From: an uncultured Lachnospiraceae bacterium
Lineage (GTDB): Bacteria > Bacillota > Clostridia > Lachnospirales > Lachnospiraceae
Length of the DNA stretch: 64,000 bases
Reading direction: 5' to 3'
NCBI GenBank assembly: GCA_905201915.1
Contig: CAJKQE010000002.1
Span: forward strand, 43,101 to 107,100
A program made the position numbers and the translations under genes. Below are positions 25,460 to 33,806 of this stretch, in pieces. The notes below the pieces were generated by a model. It saw only the letters and a list, made by a program, of their open reading frames with translations. It did no database searches and was not told where the DNA came from. The stretch's first letter is position 1, and every line of letters starts with the position of its first letter.

Positions 25460-25523
25460 TCCCACAATTTATTAAATTTCCTAAAAAATATATAAAGTCC
25501 TGTCAAAACCCTCTTTACTGGGG

Positions 25524-25529
25524 TATAAT
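25524..25529 (+). promoter_or_regulatory. -10 box of the beta-CASP gene
   Basis: A perfect TATAAT preceded by GGG, 43 bases before the start codon. The best -35 candidate is a partial match (CTGTCA) at 25500-25505, 18 bases upstream. Confidence 0.5.
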
Positions 25530-25571
25530 GAATATAGCAACATTCATTTTACCACAAAAGGGGGTTTTTCT

Positions 25572-27179
25572 ATGAAACTGACTTTTATAGGGGCTGCTCA
25601 TGAGGTTACTGGAAGTTGTTACTTCTTAGAAGCAGCAGGCAAGAAATTTATTGTGGATTGTGGTATGGAACAGGGGCCCGATCAGTATGAAAATCAGGAT
25701 ATTCCGGTAGCTGCGTCAGAATTGGATTTTGCATTGCTTACACATGCACATATTGATCATTCCGGTAATTTTCCTTTGATACACGCCAGAGGATTTCGCG
25801 GTCCGATTTATGCAACTGCGGCAACTTGTGATTTATGTGATATTATGCTTCGTGATAGTGCACATATTCAGATGTTTGAGGCAGAATGGAGAAATCGTAA
25901 AGCAAAGAGAAACGGACAGTCGGAATTTGTGCCTGCCTATACCATGGAAGATGCGTTAGGGGTTATTCAGCAATTTGTAGAGTGTAATTATAATCAGGTA
26001 ATAGAAATTGCAGAAGGTATTAAAGTACGTTTTGTAGACGCAGGACATTTATTAGGTTCGTCTAGTATTGAATTGTGGATTACAGAAGATGGAGAAGAAC
26101 GGAAAATCGTATTTTCAGGAGATATTGGAAATACGGAACAGCCATTGATTAAAGATCCGGAATATCTGGACAGTGCAGATTATGTGGTTATGGAGTCCAC
26201 TTATGGAGATAGGAGCCACGGAGAAAAACCGGATTACGTGACAGAACTTGTTGATATTCTAAGGAGAACCTTTAAACGAGGCGGAAATGTAGTAATTCCT
26301 TCTTTTGCAGTAGGAAGGACACAGGAAATGCTTTATTTCCTTAGAAAAATTAAAGAAGATAATATGCTGCCGGAATTTCCGGCATTTGAGGTATATGTGG
26401 ATAGTCCTCTTGCAGTGCAGGCAACCAGTATTTTTAAAGAACATTACAGCGAATGTTATGACGAAGAAGCAATGGAGTTAATCAATAAAGGAATAAATCC
26501 CATTGCATTTTCGGGATTGAAGTTGTCTATTACCAGTGATGAGTCAAGGGCAATAAATTTCAATGAAACACCAAAGGTAATTTTATCTGCCAGTGGTATG
26601 TGTGATGCAGGACGTATTAAACATCACTTAAAACATAATCTTTGGAGAAGTGACTCTACTATTTTGTTCGTAGGATATCAGGCAGTGGGAACATTAGGGC
26701 GTTCTTTAGTAGAAGGAGCAAAAGATGTTCATATCTTTGGAGAAGAAATTCACGTAAATGCGGATATTGTAAGACTTCCCGGTATTAGCGGACATGCGGA
26801 TAATGCAGGACTTATGAAATGGGCATCTTCCTTTAAAGAAAAGCCAAAGCGTGTTTTCGTGGCTCATGGAGATGATACAGTTTGTGATTTGTTTGCCAAG
26901 AGATTGGAGGATGAATTAGGCTATCAGGCAATGGCACCTTACAGCGGAACAGAAGTTGATTTGGTAACAAATGAAATAACCAGAGAAACTGTAGGTATTG
27001 TCATTAAGCGTGTAGAACAGAAAGCAAAGAGCAGAAAAGCAGCCGGAGTATTTGCGAGATTACTTGCAGCGGGACAGAGATTAATGACAGTAATCCGCCA
27101 TAACGAAGGTGGTACAAATAAAGACTTGGCTAGGTTTGCAGACCAGATTAATTCCTTGTGTGATAAATGGGATAGATAG
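25572..27179 (+). CDS. Beta-CASP metallo-beta-lactamase-fold nuclease
   Basis: A 535-residue MBL-fold protein. The zinc motif THAHIDH has His58, His60, Asp62 and His63. A beta-CASP domain follows, with SFAVGRTQEMLYFL, and a C-terminal RNA-specificity domain containing SASGMCDAGRIKHHLKH and ISGHADNAGLMKW. Related proteins act as RNA endo- or exonucleases of the CPSF/YSH1 branch. The full set of metal ligands is present. It is a single gene with its own promoter and terminator. Confidence 0.9.
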   Translation: MKLTFIGAAHEVTGSCYFLEAAGKKFIVDCGMEQGPDQYENQDIPVAASELDFALLTHAHIDHSGNFPLIHARGFRGPIYATAATCDLCDIMLRDSAHIQMFEAEWRNRKAKRNGQSEFVPAYTMEDALGVIQQFVECNYNQVIEIAEGIKVRFVDAGHLLGSSSIELWITEDGEERKIVFSGDIGNTEQPLIKDPEYLDSADYVVMESTYGDRSHGEKPDYVTELVDILRRTFKRGGNVVIPSFAVGRTQEMLYFLRKIKEDNMLPEFPAFEVYVDSPLAVQATSIFKEHYSECYDEEAMELINKGINPIAFSGLKLSITSDESRAINFNETPKVILSASGMCDAGRIKHHLKHNLWRSDSTILFVGYQAVGTLGRSLVEGAKDVHIFGEEIHVNADIVRLPGISGHADNAGLMKWASSFKEKPKRVFVAHGDDTVCDLFAKRLEDELGYQAMAPYSGTEVDLVTNEITRETVGIVIKRVEQKAKSRKAAGVFARLLAAGQRLMTVIRHNEGGTNKDLARFADQINSLCDKWDR

Positions 27180-27190
27180 TGTATAGTTTT

Positions 27191-27238
27191 ATATAGGAAA
27201 ATTGTGCTCAAAAGAGTTGCAGTTTTCCTATATTTTTT
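27191..27238 (+). terminator. Terminator after the beta-CASP gene
   Basis: ATATAGGAAAA at 27191-27201 pairs with TTTTCCTATAT at 27223-27233, followed by five more T. Confidence 0.75.
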
Positions 27239-27451
27239 CGTTGTAAATAATAAAATAGAGATGAAATAAAGACGGAATGCCTATATTTCGACAAAAAAAC
27301 CTATAATATTATGCGATATGACTAAGAAAATCTTAAAAATTTCAATGAAAAACAAAAAAAATTCTATGTTTTCTTTTGAAGATATTGTGTATAGTGTCAA
27401 TATCAATAAAAAGCACGGACGAAAATGGTGCGGTGAAGGGAGAATATTTCA

Positions 27452-28756
27452 ATGAAGAGAAAATTAGCAGTATTAGCAATGACAGCAGTATTAGGACTTT
27501 CTGCTGTTGCATGTGGTTCTGAACCTGCAAAAGAAGAAGGTAACAAAACAGAGGAAACAGGAAAAACAGAAGAAGGTGGAAAAACAGAAGCTTCTGATGT
27601 AGCAAACAAAGACAAACCTTTAGTATGGTTCAACCGCCAGCCATCTAACAGTTCTACTGGTGAGCTGGATAAGAATGCTCTCAACTTCAATAAAGATACT
27701 TATTATGTAGGATTTGATGCAAATCAGGGTGCTGAACTTCAGGGTCAGATGGTTAAAGAATACATTGAAAAAAATGCAGAAACTATTGACCGTAATGGAG
27801 ACGGCGTAATCGGATATGTTTTAGCAATCGGTGATATCGGACATAATGACTCCATCGCACGTACAAGAGGTGTTCGTAAAGCTCTTGGAACAGGCGTAGA
27901 AAAAGACGGCGCTATTAACAGTGAACCAGTTGGAACAAACGTAGATGGAAAACAGGGAGCAGTTCAGGATGGTTCCTTAGAAGCAGGCGGAAAGAAATTC
28001 GTAGTTCGTGAGTTAGGTTCTCAGGAAATGAAAAACTCTGCAGGTGCTACATGGGATGCAGCTACAGCAGGTAACGCAATCGGAACATGGTCTTCTTCTT
28101 TCGGTGATCAGATTGATGTTGTTGTTTCTAATAACGATGGTATGGGAATGTCTATGTTCAATGCTTGGTCAAAAGAAAACAAAGTTCCTACTTTCGGATA
28201 CGATGCTAACAGTGATGCAGTAGCAGCTATTGCAGAAGGATACGGCGGAACAATCAGCCAGCATGCAGATGTACAGGCTTACTTAACACTTCGTGTTCTT
28301 CGTAACTCTTTAGACGGTGTTGATATTGATACAGGTATCGGTACAGCAGATGAAGCAGGAAACGTTCTTAGCGATAAAGAATATGTATACAAAGCAGATG
28401 AACGTTCTTACTATGCATTAAACGTAGCTGTAACAGCAGATAACTATAAGGAATTCACAGACTCTACTAAGACATTTGAGGCTGTATCCAAACAGTTAGA
28501 TGAAAGCAAAGCTCCTAAGAAAAAAGTATGGCTGAATATTTACAACGCTTCTGATAACTTCTTAAGCTCTACATACCAGCCACTTCTTGAGAAATATGAT
28601 GATCTTTTGAACCTTGATGTTGAATACATCGGTGGTGACGGACAGACAGAATCCAACATCACAAACCGTCTTGGAAACCCAAGCCAGTATGATGCATTTG
28701 CAATTAACATGGTTAAAACAGACAATGCAGCTTCTTATACAGCATTACTGCAGTAA
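27452..28756 (+). CDS. mglB: Galactose-type sugar-binding lipoprotein MglB
   Basis: A 434-residue substrate-binding protein of a sugar ABC importer. The lipobox LSAVACGS puts the lipid Cys at residue 21, and a Glu/Lys/Thr-rich linker follows. The binding domain has the MglB pattern: WFNRQPSN, YYVGFDANQGAELQGQM, DRNGDGVIGYVLAIGDIGHNDS (a calcium-loop-like DRNGDG) and VVSNNDGMGMSM. It is longer than E. coli MglB through inserted segments. The codon use (many GTT, CGT, AAC) is that of a highly expressed gene. Galactose, glucose or methyl-galactoside are the expected ligands. Confidence 0.88.
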   Translation: MKRKLAVLAMTAVLGLSAVACGSEPAKEEGNKTEETGKTEEGGKTEASDVANKDKPLVWFNRQPSNSSTGELDKNALNFNKDTYYVGFDANQGAELQGQMVKEYIEKNAETIDRNGDGVIGYVLAIGDIGHNDSIARTRGVRKALGTGVEKDGAINSEPVGTNVDGKQGAVQDGSLEAGGKKFVVRELGSQEMKNSAGATWDAATAGNAIGTWSSSFGDQIDVVVSNNDGMGMSMFNAWSKENKVPTFGYDANSDAVAAIAEGYGGTISQHADVQAYLTLRVLRNSLDGVDIDTGIGTADEAGNVLSDKEYVYKADERSYYALNVAVTADNYKEFTDSTKTFEAVSKQLDESKAPKKKVWLNIYNASDNFLSSTYQPLLEKYDDLLNLDVEYIGGDGQTESNITNRLGNPSQYDAFAINMVKTDNAASYTALLQ

Positions 28757-28792
28757 GTAAAACAGTAATACCTGTGGCAAGATGACAGAGAT

Positions 28793-28850
28793 AGAGGGTG
28801 TCGTGTTAAGGCAGTATTTCGGATACGCCCTTAATGCGACAGCCTCTTTT
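28793..28850 (+). terminator. Stem-loop 1 between mglB and mglA
   Basis: AGAGGGTGTCGTGTTAAGG (28793-28811) pairs with CCTTAATGCGACAGCCTCT (28829-28847), with one mismatch and two G-U pairs, followed by T's. It probably ends or stabilises part of the transcripts, so that mglB mRNA exceeds mglA-mglC mRNA. Confidence 0.65.
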
Positions 28851-28852
28851 AA

Positions 28853-28880
28853 ATCTGACAGTGGCAAAATACTGTCAGAT
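28853..28880 (+). promoter_or_regulatory. Stem-loop 2 between mglB and mglA
   Basis: A perfect 10-base stem (ATCTGACAGT at 28853-28862 with ACTGTCAGAT at 28871-28880) with an 8-base loop and no T run. It is likely an mRNA-stability element rather than a terminator. Confidence 0.55.
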
Positions 28881-28910
28881 ACTAATATAGAGATACAGGA
28901 GTAGAAAAGA

Positions 28911-30419
28911 ATGGCAGATAAGAAAGATGAAGTTGTCTTATCGATACGTAATATGAGTAAGTCTTTTGGCCGAAACAGAGTTCTGGATCATATCAATCTG
29001 GACTTAAAGAGAGGATCGGTTATGGGGCTTATGGGTGAGAATGGTGCCGGTAAGTCAACAATGATGAAATGTCTTTTTGGAACTTATCAGAAAGATGAAG
29101 GAAAAATCACTCTGGATGGCAGAGAAGTTAATTTTTCAGGGCCTAAAGATGCGCTGGAAAACGGAATTGCCATGGTTCATCAGGAATTGAACCAGTGTCT
29201 GGAGAGAAACGTAATGGATAACCTTTTCCTTGGAAGATATCCGGTAAACTCTGCCGGTATCGTTGACGAGGGAAGAATGAAAAAAGAAGCTTCTGAACTT
29301 TTCAGAAAGCTGGGAATGACTGTAAACCTGACACAGCCTATGCGTAATATGTCAGTATCCCAAAGACAGATGTGTGAAATTGCAAAAGCAATTTCCTATA
29401 ATGCAAAAGTAATTGTTCTTGATGAGCCTACTTCTTCTCTGACAGTACAGGAAGTAGATAAACTATTTGAAATGATGAGAATGTTGAGAGATCAGGGAAT
29501 TTCTCTGATTTACATTTCTCATAAAATGGATGAGATTTTTGAAATTTGTGATGAGATTTCAGTTCTTCGAGACGGTAATCTGGTTATGACAAAAAGTTCA
29601 AAAGATACAGATATGAATGAACTGATTGCAGCCATGGTTGGTCGTTCTTTGGAAAATCGTTTCCCACCGGTGGACAATGTGCCAAAAGATGTTATTTTAT
29701 CTATTCAGCACTTGTCTACAAAATTTGAACCTCATTTACAGGATATTACCTTTGACGTAAGAGAGGGAGAAATTTTCGGACTTTACGGTCTGGTTGGTGC
29801 AGGACGTACAGAACTTTTAGAGACTATTTTCGGTATTCGTACCAGAGCGGCAGGACGTGTTTACTTCAATAATAAGCTGATGAACTTTAACAGTGCAAAA
29901 GAAGCAATGGATCACGGTTTTGCCTTGATTACAGAGGAAAGAAAGGCAAATGGTTTGTTCCTGAAATGTGATTTAACATTTAATACAACAATAGCAAACC
30001 TGCCTCAGTATAAATCTGGTTTGGCTCTTTCAGATGCCAAAATGGTAAAAGCAACTGCCAACGAAATTAAAATTATGCATACAAAATGTATGGGGCCGGA
30101 TGATATGATTTCCAGTCTTTCAGGTGGTAATCAGCAGAAGGTTATTTTTGGTAAATGGCTGGAGCGCAGTCCTCAGGTATTCATGATGGACGAACCAACC
30201 AGAGGAATTGATGTTGGTGCAAAATATGAAATTTACGACCTGATTATTCAAATGGCAAAACAGGGAAAAACGATTATCGTTGTTTCTTCAGAAATGCCTG
30301 AAATTCTGGGTATTACAAACCGTATTGGTGTCATGTCTAACGGACATCTTTCAGGAATTGTAAATACAAAAGAGACCAATCAGGAAGAACTTTTAAGACT
30401 CAGTGCAAAATACCTATAA
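28911..30419 (+). CDS. mglA: Sugar ABC importer ATPase MglA (two ATP-binding cassettes)
   Basis: A 502-residue double-cassette ATPase of the monosaccharide importer family. Cassette 1 has Walker A GENGAGKST (42-50) and VLDEPTSSL as Walker B. Cassette 2 has the usual degenerate Walker A (GLVGAGRTE) but an intact signature SLSGGNQQK and FMMDEPTRGIDVGAK. This asymmetric pattern is normal for the family. It energises uptake through MglC for the ligand bound by MglB. It follows the two stem-loops, 154 bases after mglB. Confidence 0.95.
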   Translation: MADKKDEVVLSIRNMSKSFGRNRVLDHINLDLKRGSVMGLMGENGAGKSTMMKCLFGTYQKDEGKITLDGREVNFSGPKDALENGIAMVHQELNQCLERNVMDNLFLGRYPVNSAGIVDEGRMKKEASELFRKLGMTVNLTQPMRNMSVSQRQMCEIAKAISYNAKVIVLDEPTSSLTVQEVDKLFEMMRMLRDQGISLIYISHKMDEIFEICDEISVLRDGNLVMTKSSKDTDMNELIAAMVGRSLENRFPPVDNVPKDVILSIQHLSTKFEPHLQDITFDVREGEIFGLYGLVGAGRTELLETIFGIRTRAAGRVYFNNKLMNFNSAKEAMDHGFALITEERKANGLFLKCDLTFNTTIANLPQYKSGLALSDAKMVKATANEIKIMHTKCMGPDDMISSLSGGNQQKVIFGKWLERSPQVFMMDEPTRGIDVGAKYEIYDLIIQMAKQGKTIIVVSSEMPEILGITNRIGVMSNGHLSGIVNTKETNQEELLRLSAKYL

Positions 30420-30437
30420 TGAGGGAGAAGAATAGAT

Positions 30438-32093
30438 ATGGCAAACGAAAATAGTAATATCCTTACTGCTGAGCAGGAAATGAAACTGCGTCAGCCGATA
30501 GAGGATTATGTTGGTAAAATTCAGAAAAAAATTGATGCGTTAAGAGTAGACGGTACAGATAAAATTGTGGAAATCCAGAATATTATGGATAGCATTAAAA
30601 GAGACCGTACTCTTACAAAAGGGGAAAAAGAAGACAGACTTGCAAAATGCAAAACAGAGCTGGACAAAGCAAAAGCAGTAGAAGCAAAGAATAAAGACGA
30701 AGTTTCCAAACTGATTGCCGATGCAGAAAAGTATTTAAAAGAGCATTTTGATAAAGATTACTATCAGGCTGTAAAAGCAAGCTGTGCAGCAGAAAAAGCG
30801 GCTGCAAAAGCACGTCATCAGCAAAAAGTGGCAGAACTGGAAAAAGAGCATAAAGCTGCTTTGGCAAAACTTTCCGATCATCAGGAAATCAAAGATGAAA
30901 ATTATGTTTATAAAAACAGACTCTTTGATGCTAAGATGACAATGGAAAAAGAATTCCAGGAAGCAAAAGACAGAAGACATGCAGCATATTCTTTTAAGTT
31001 CCACTTGATTGACTTACTGCGTATGTCTAAGTTTACTTTCATGGAAACAAGAGCACAGAAATGGGAAAATTACAAATATACATTTAACCGCAGAAACTTC
31101 CTTCTGCAGAATGGATTGTATATTGCTATCCTGTTAATCTTTATTGCACTGTGTATTATTACACCAATTGTAAAAGGTTCACCACTTTTAACTTACAATA
31201 ATGTATTGAATATTCTTCAGCAGGCATCTCCTCGTATGTTCCTTGCATTAGGTGTAGCAGCGTTAATCCTTTTAGCTGGTACAGACCTTTCCATCGGACG
31301 TATGGTTGGTATGGGTATGACAGCAGCAACAATTATTATGCACCAGGGTATTAATACAGGTGGTGTATTTGGTCATATTTTTGACTTTACAGGTATGCCT
31401 GTTATCGTCAGAGTTATTTTAGCGTTAGTAGTTTGTATTGTTTTATGTACATTCTTTACAACAATCGCAGGTTTCTTTACAGCGAAGTTTAAAATGCATC
31501 CATTTATTTCAACTATGGCAAACATGCTGGTAATCTTTGGTATTGTTACTTACGCAACAAAAGGTGTATCTTTTGGTGCTATTGAATCCACAATTCCAAA
31601 CATGGTTATTCCTAAAGTAAACGGATTCCCAACAATTATTCTGTGGGCTGTTGCAGCTATTGCTATTGTATGGTTTATCTGGAATAAAACAACTTTTGGT
31701 AAAAATCTGTATGCAGTAGGTGGAAACCCAGAAGCAGCATCTGTATCCGGTATTTCCGTATTTGGTGTAACAGTAGGCGCTTTCGTTATGGCAGGTGTTC
31801 TTTACGGATTTGGTTCATGGCTTGAATGTATCAGAATGGTTGGTTCCGGTTCCGCAGCTTATGGACAGGGATGGGAAATGGATGCCATTGCAGCCTGCGT
31901 AGTAGGTGGTGTATCTTTCACAGGTGGTATTGGTAAAATCTCCGGCGTAGTAGTTGGTGTGTTTATCTTTACAGCACTTACATATTCTCTGACAATTCTT
32001 GGTATTGATACAAACCTGCAGTTCGTATTCTCAGGTATCATCATCCTTGTAGCAGTTACACTTGACTGTCTGAAATACGTTCAGAAGAAATAA
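30438..32093 (+). CDS. mglC: Sugar ABC importer permease MglC with a 200-residue coiled-coil N-terminus
   Basis: A 551-residue protein. Residues about 1-215 are soluble, highly charged and coiled-coil-like, rich in Ala, Lys and Glu (AEKAAAKARHQQKVAELEKEHKAALAKL). The rest is a standard ribose/galactose permease with about ten helices, DLSIGRMVGMG, and the EAASVSGI contact loop for the ATPase. Ordinary MglC permeases are about 330 residues, so the extension is an addition. It is cytoplasmic by topology and in frame without any internal ribosome site that would suggest a fusion artefact. Role unknown: scaffold or sensor contact is possible. Confidence 0.9.
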   Translation: MANENSNILTAEQEMKLRQPIEDYVGKIQKKIDALRVDGTDKIVEIQNIMDSIKRDRTLTKGEKEDRLAKCKTELDKAKAVEAKNKDEVSKLIADAEKYLKEHFDKDYYQAVKASCAAEKAAAKARHQQKVAELEKEHKAALAKLSDHQEIKDENYVYKNRLFDAKMTMEKEFQEAKDRRHAAYSFKFHLIDLLRMSKFTFMETRAQKWENYKYTFNRRNFLLQNGLYIAILLIFIALCIITPIVKGSPLLTYNNVLNILQQASPRMFLALGVAALILLAGTDLSIGRMVGMGMTAATIIMHQGINTGGVFGHIFDFTGMPVIVRVILALVVCIVLCTFFTTIAGFFTAKFKMHPFISTMANMLVIFGIVTYATKGVSFGAIESTIPNMVIPKVNGFPTIILWAVAAIAIVWFIWNKTTFGKNLYAVGGNPEAASVSGISVFGVTVGAFVMAGVLYGFGSWLECIRMVGSGSAAYGQGWEMDAIAACVVGGVSFTGGIGKISGVVVGVFIFTALTYSLTILGIDTNLQFVFSGIIILVAVTLDCLKYVQKK

Positions 32094-32120
32094 TTACAAT
32101 AAGTCAATAAGCAGCTTTTT

Positions 32121-32150
32121 AAAAGAGTCAGATGCAGGTCTGGCTCTTTT
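32121..32150 (+). terminator. Terminator after mglC
   Basis: AAAAGAGTCAGA (32121-32132) pairs with TCTGGCTCTTTT (32139-32150), 12 bases with one G-U pair, loop of six. Confidence 0.8.
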
Positions 32151-32151
32151 A

Positions 32152-32160
32152 TGTTATAAT
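32152..32160 (+). promoter_or_regulatory. Extended -10 promoter of the two-component operon
   Basis: TGTTATAAT, an extended -10 box (TGnTATAAT), lies right after the mglC terminator and 36 bases before the response regulator start. No -35 box is visible because that position is inside the terminator loop. Confidence 0.55.
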
Positions 32161-32195
32161 GATGCGAAATAAGAGTGAAAATACGGAGAAGGAAA

Positions 32196-33806
32196 ATGGA
32201 TACATATACAGTACTTTTAGTCGATGATGAAGAAGATGTAATACAGGTAATCATGAAGAAAATCAATTGGGAAAGTCTTGGCTTTTCTGTTATCGGATAT
32301 GCCAATAATGGTGTGAAAGCATTAGAGATGGTGGAGGAATTTCAGCCGGATGTAGTGATGACAGATATCAATATGCCTTATATGGATGGAATGGAGCTGG
32401 CAGGACATATTAAAGCAGATTATCCGGGAACAAAGCTGTTGCTTTTTACAGGCTTTGACGAATTTGAATATGCCAAAGAAGCAGTACACTTAGAGGTGGA
32501 GGAATATATTTTAAAACCGGTAAATTCTATAGAACTTACCAATGTATTTACTCAGTTAAAGATAAAATTGGATCAGGAAATCAGCGAAAAACGAAATACA
32601 GAAATCTTAAAGAAATATTATATGGAATCACTGCCTCTTTTACAGGCGAATTTCTATACTACCCTGATTGAGGGACATATTCATGAAGAAGAACTTGAGA
32701 AATATCTTTCTGATTATCAGATTTCTCTTGAAGGGCCTTTTTTCTGCTGTCTGGTTATTCATACATCATCTTCTCAAGTACCTCAGGATATGAATCCATT
32801 GCTGCTGTCAGCTTCTGTTGAGAAGCAGGCGAAGGAATATCTGGGAGAAAAATGGAGAGCAAAGTGCTTTTCTTATTTGGGGAAGACAGTTTTACTTGCT
32901 CAGCTATCAAAAGAGAATGAAATTTCAGAACTGACAGATGATTGTGATCGTTTTTGCCGTTATGTTCATCGAATTATCGGAGCAAATGTTACCGTTGGCA
33001 TTGGACAGGTATGTGATCATATTTTGGATTTGTCCCAGTCTTACAGCAGTGCCAGAGATGCCATCTCTTACCGGGTTCTTTATGGTGCTTCAAGAGCGAT
33101 TAATATTCAGGAAGTCGCACCTTCTGAGAAAAATAATCCGGGCTCCAGCCATGAAACAGAACTGTCTTATTTATTTAAGATGATAAGGCTAAAAGAGGAG
33201 CCGGAAATCATGGAAGCTGTACATACTTATCTTCACAGTATTTCATTTAAAGAAAAGTCTTTACAGCAACATCATCTGGATATTATGGAATTGCTCAGTG
33301 AATTCTGCCGTTTTGCTGCTAATAATGACATTGTTCTGGATGAACTTTCAAAAGATATGGGAGAACTATATGGGAAAATATTGGATATGGAGCCGGATAT
33401 GCTGGAAAAATGGATTGTAAATATCAGTGTTTCTCTTCATGAAAAGCTGCTCAGCGAACGGAATACATCCAGGAAATCTTTTGTAGAGAAAGCAAAAGAT
33501 TATGTTCATAATAATTATGTAAATGAAGAACTTTCTCTGGATAGTATTTGTGAAGCATTGGGGGTTTCCAATTCCTATTTTTCTACTATATTTAAAAAGG
33601 AAACAGGAAAATCTTTTATCGGTTATCTTACAGATTACCGTATGGACAGAGCTTCCAGACTTTTGTTGGAAACCAATGAAAAAAGTTATATTATCGGGAA
33701 AAAGGTAGGATATACAGATCCAAACTATTTTAGCTATGTATTTAAACGGAAGTTTGGCGTATCTCCTTCTAAATACAGAACGGAGTATAAAGACAGTGAA
33801 AAATAA
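32196..33806 (+). CDS. AraC-type response regulator (YesN-like)
   Basis: A 536-residue regulator. The receiver domain (1-120) has Asp10-Asp11, the phosphorylation site Asp57 in VVMTDINMPYMDG and Lys in YILKPV. A central helical region of about 280 residues follows. The C-terminal AraC domain has two helix-turn-helix units (SLDSICEALGVSNSYFSTIFKKETGKSF, VGYTDPNYFSYVFKRKFGVSPSKYR). The ATG at 32196 is preferred over an earlier in-frame start, because GGAGAAGG lies before it. Its kinase is encoded next. The likely target is the mgl operon just upstream. Confidence 0.92.
   Translation: MDTYTVLLVDDEEDVIQVIMKKINWESLGFSVIGYANNGVKALEMVEEFQPDVVMTDINMPYMDGMELAGHIKADYPGTKLLLFTGFDEFEYAKEAVHLEVEEYILKPVNSIELTNVFTQLKIKLDQEISEKRNTEILKKYYMESLPLLQANFYTTLIEGHIHEEELEKYLSDYQISLEGPFFCCLVIHTSSSQVPQDMNPLLLSASVEKQAKEYLGEKWRAKCFSYLGKTVLLAQLSKENEISELTDDCDRFCRYVHRIIGANVTVGIGQVCDHILDLSQSYSSARDAISYRVLYGASRAINIQEVAPSEKNNPGSSHETELSYLFKMIRLKEEPEIMEAVHTYLHSISFKEKSLQQHHLDIMELLSEFCRFAANNDIVLDELSKDMGELYGKILDMEPDMLEKWIVNISVSLHEKLLSERNTSRKSFVEKAKDYVHNNYVNEELSLDSICEALGVSNSYFSTIFKKETGKSFIGYLTDYRMDRASRLLLETNEKSYIIGKKVGYTDPNYFSYVFKRKFGVSPSKYRTEYKDSEK

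Noticed and set aside
21810..27295. TTCGACA words at about 21817 and 27287 that match the Spo0A box
   Set aside because: A seven-base word on either strand is expected several times in 64 kb by chance, and no promoter geometry supports control.
27241..27451. A CcpA (cre) site before mglB
   Set aside because: I looked for the TGNAANCGNTNNCA pattern in the leader and found no acceptable match.
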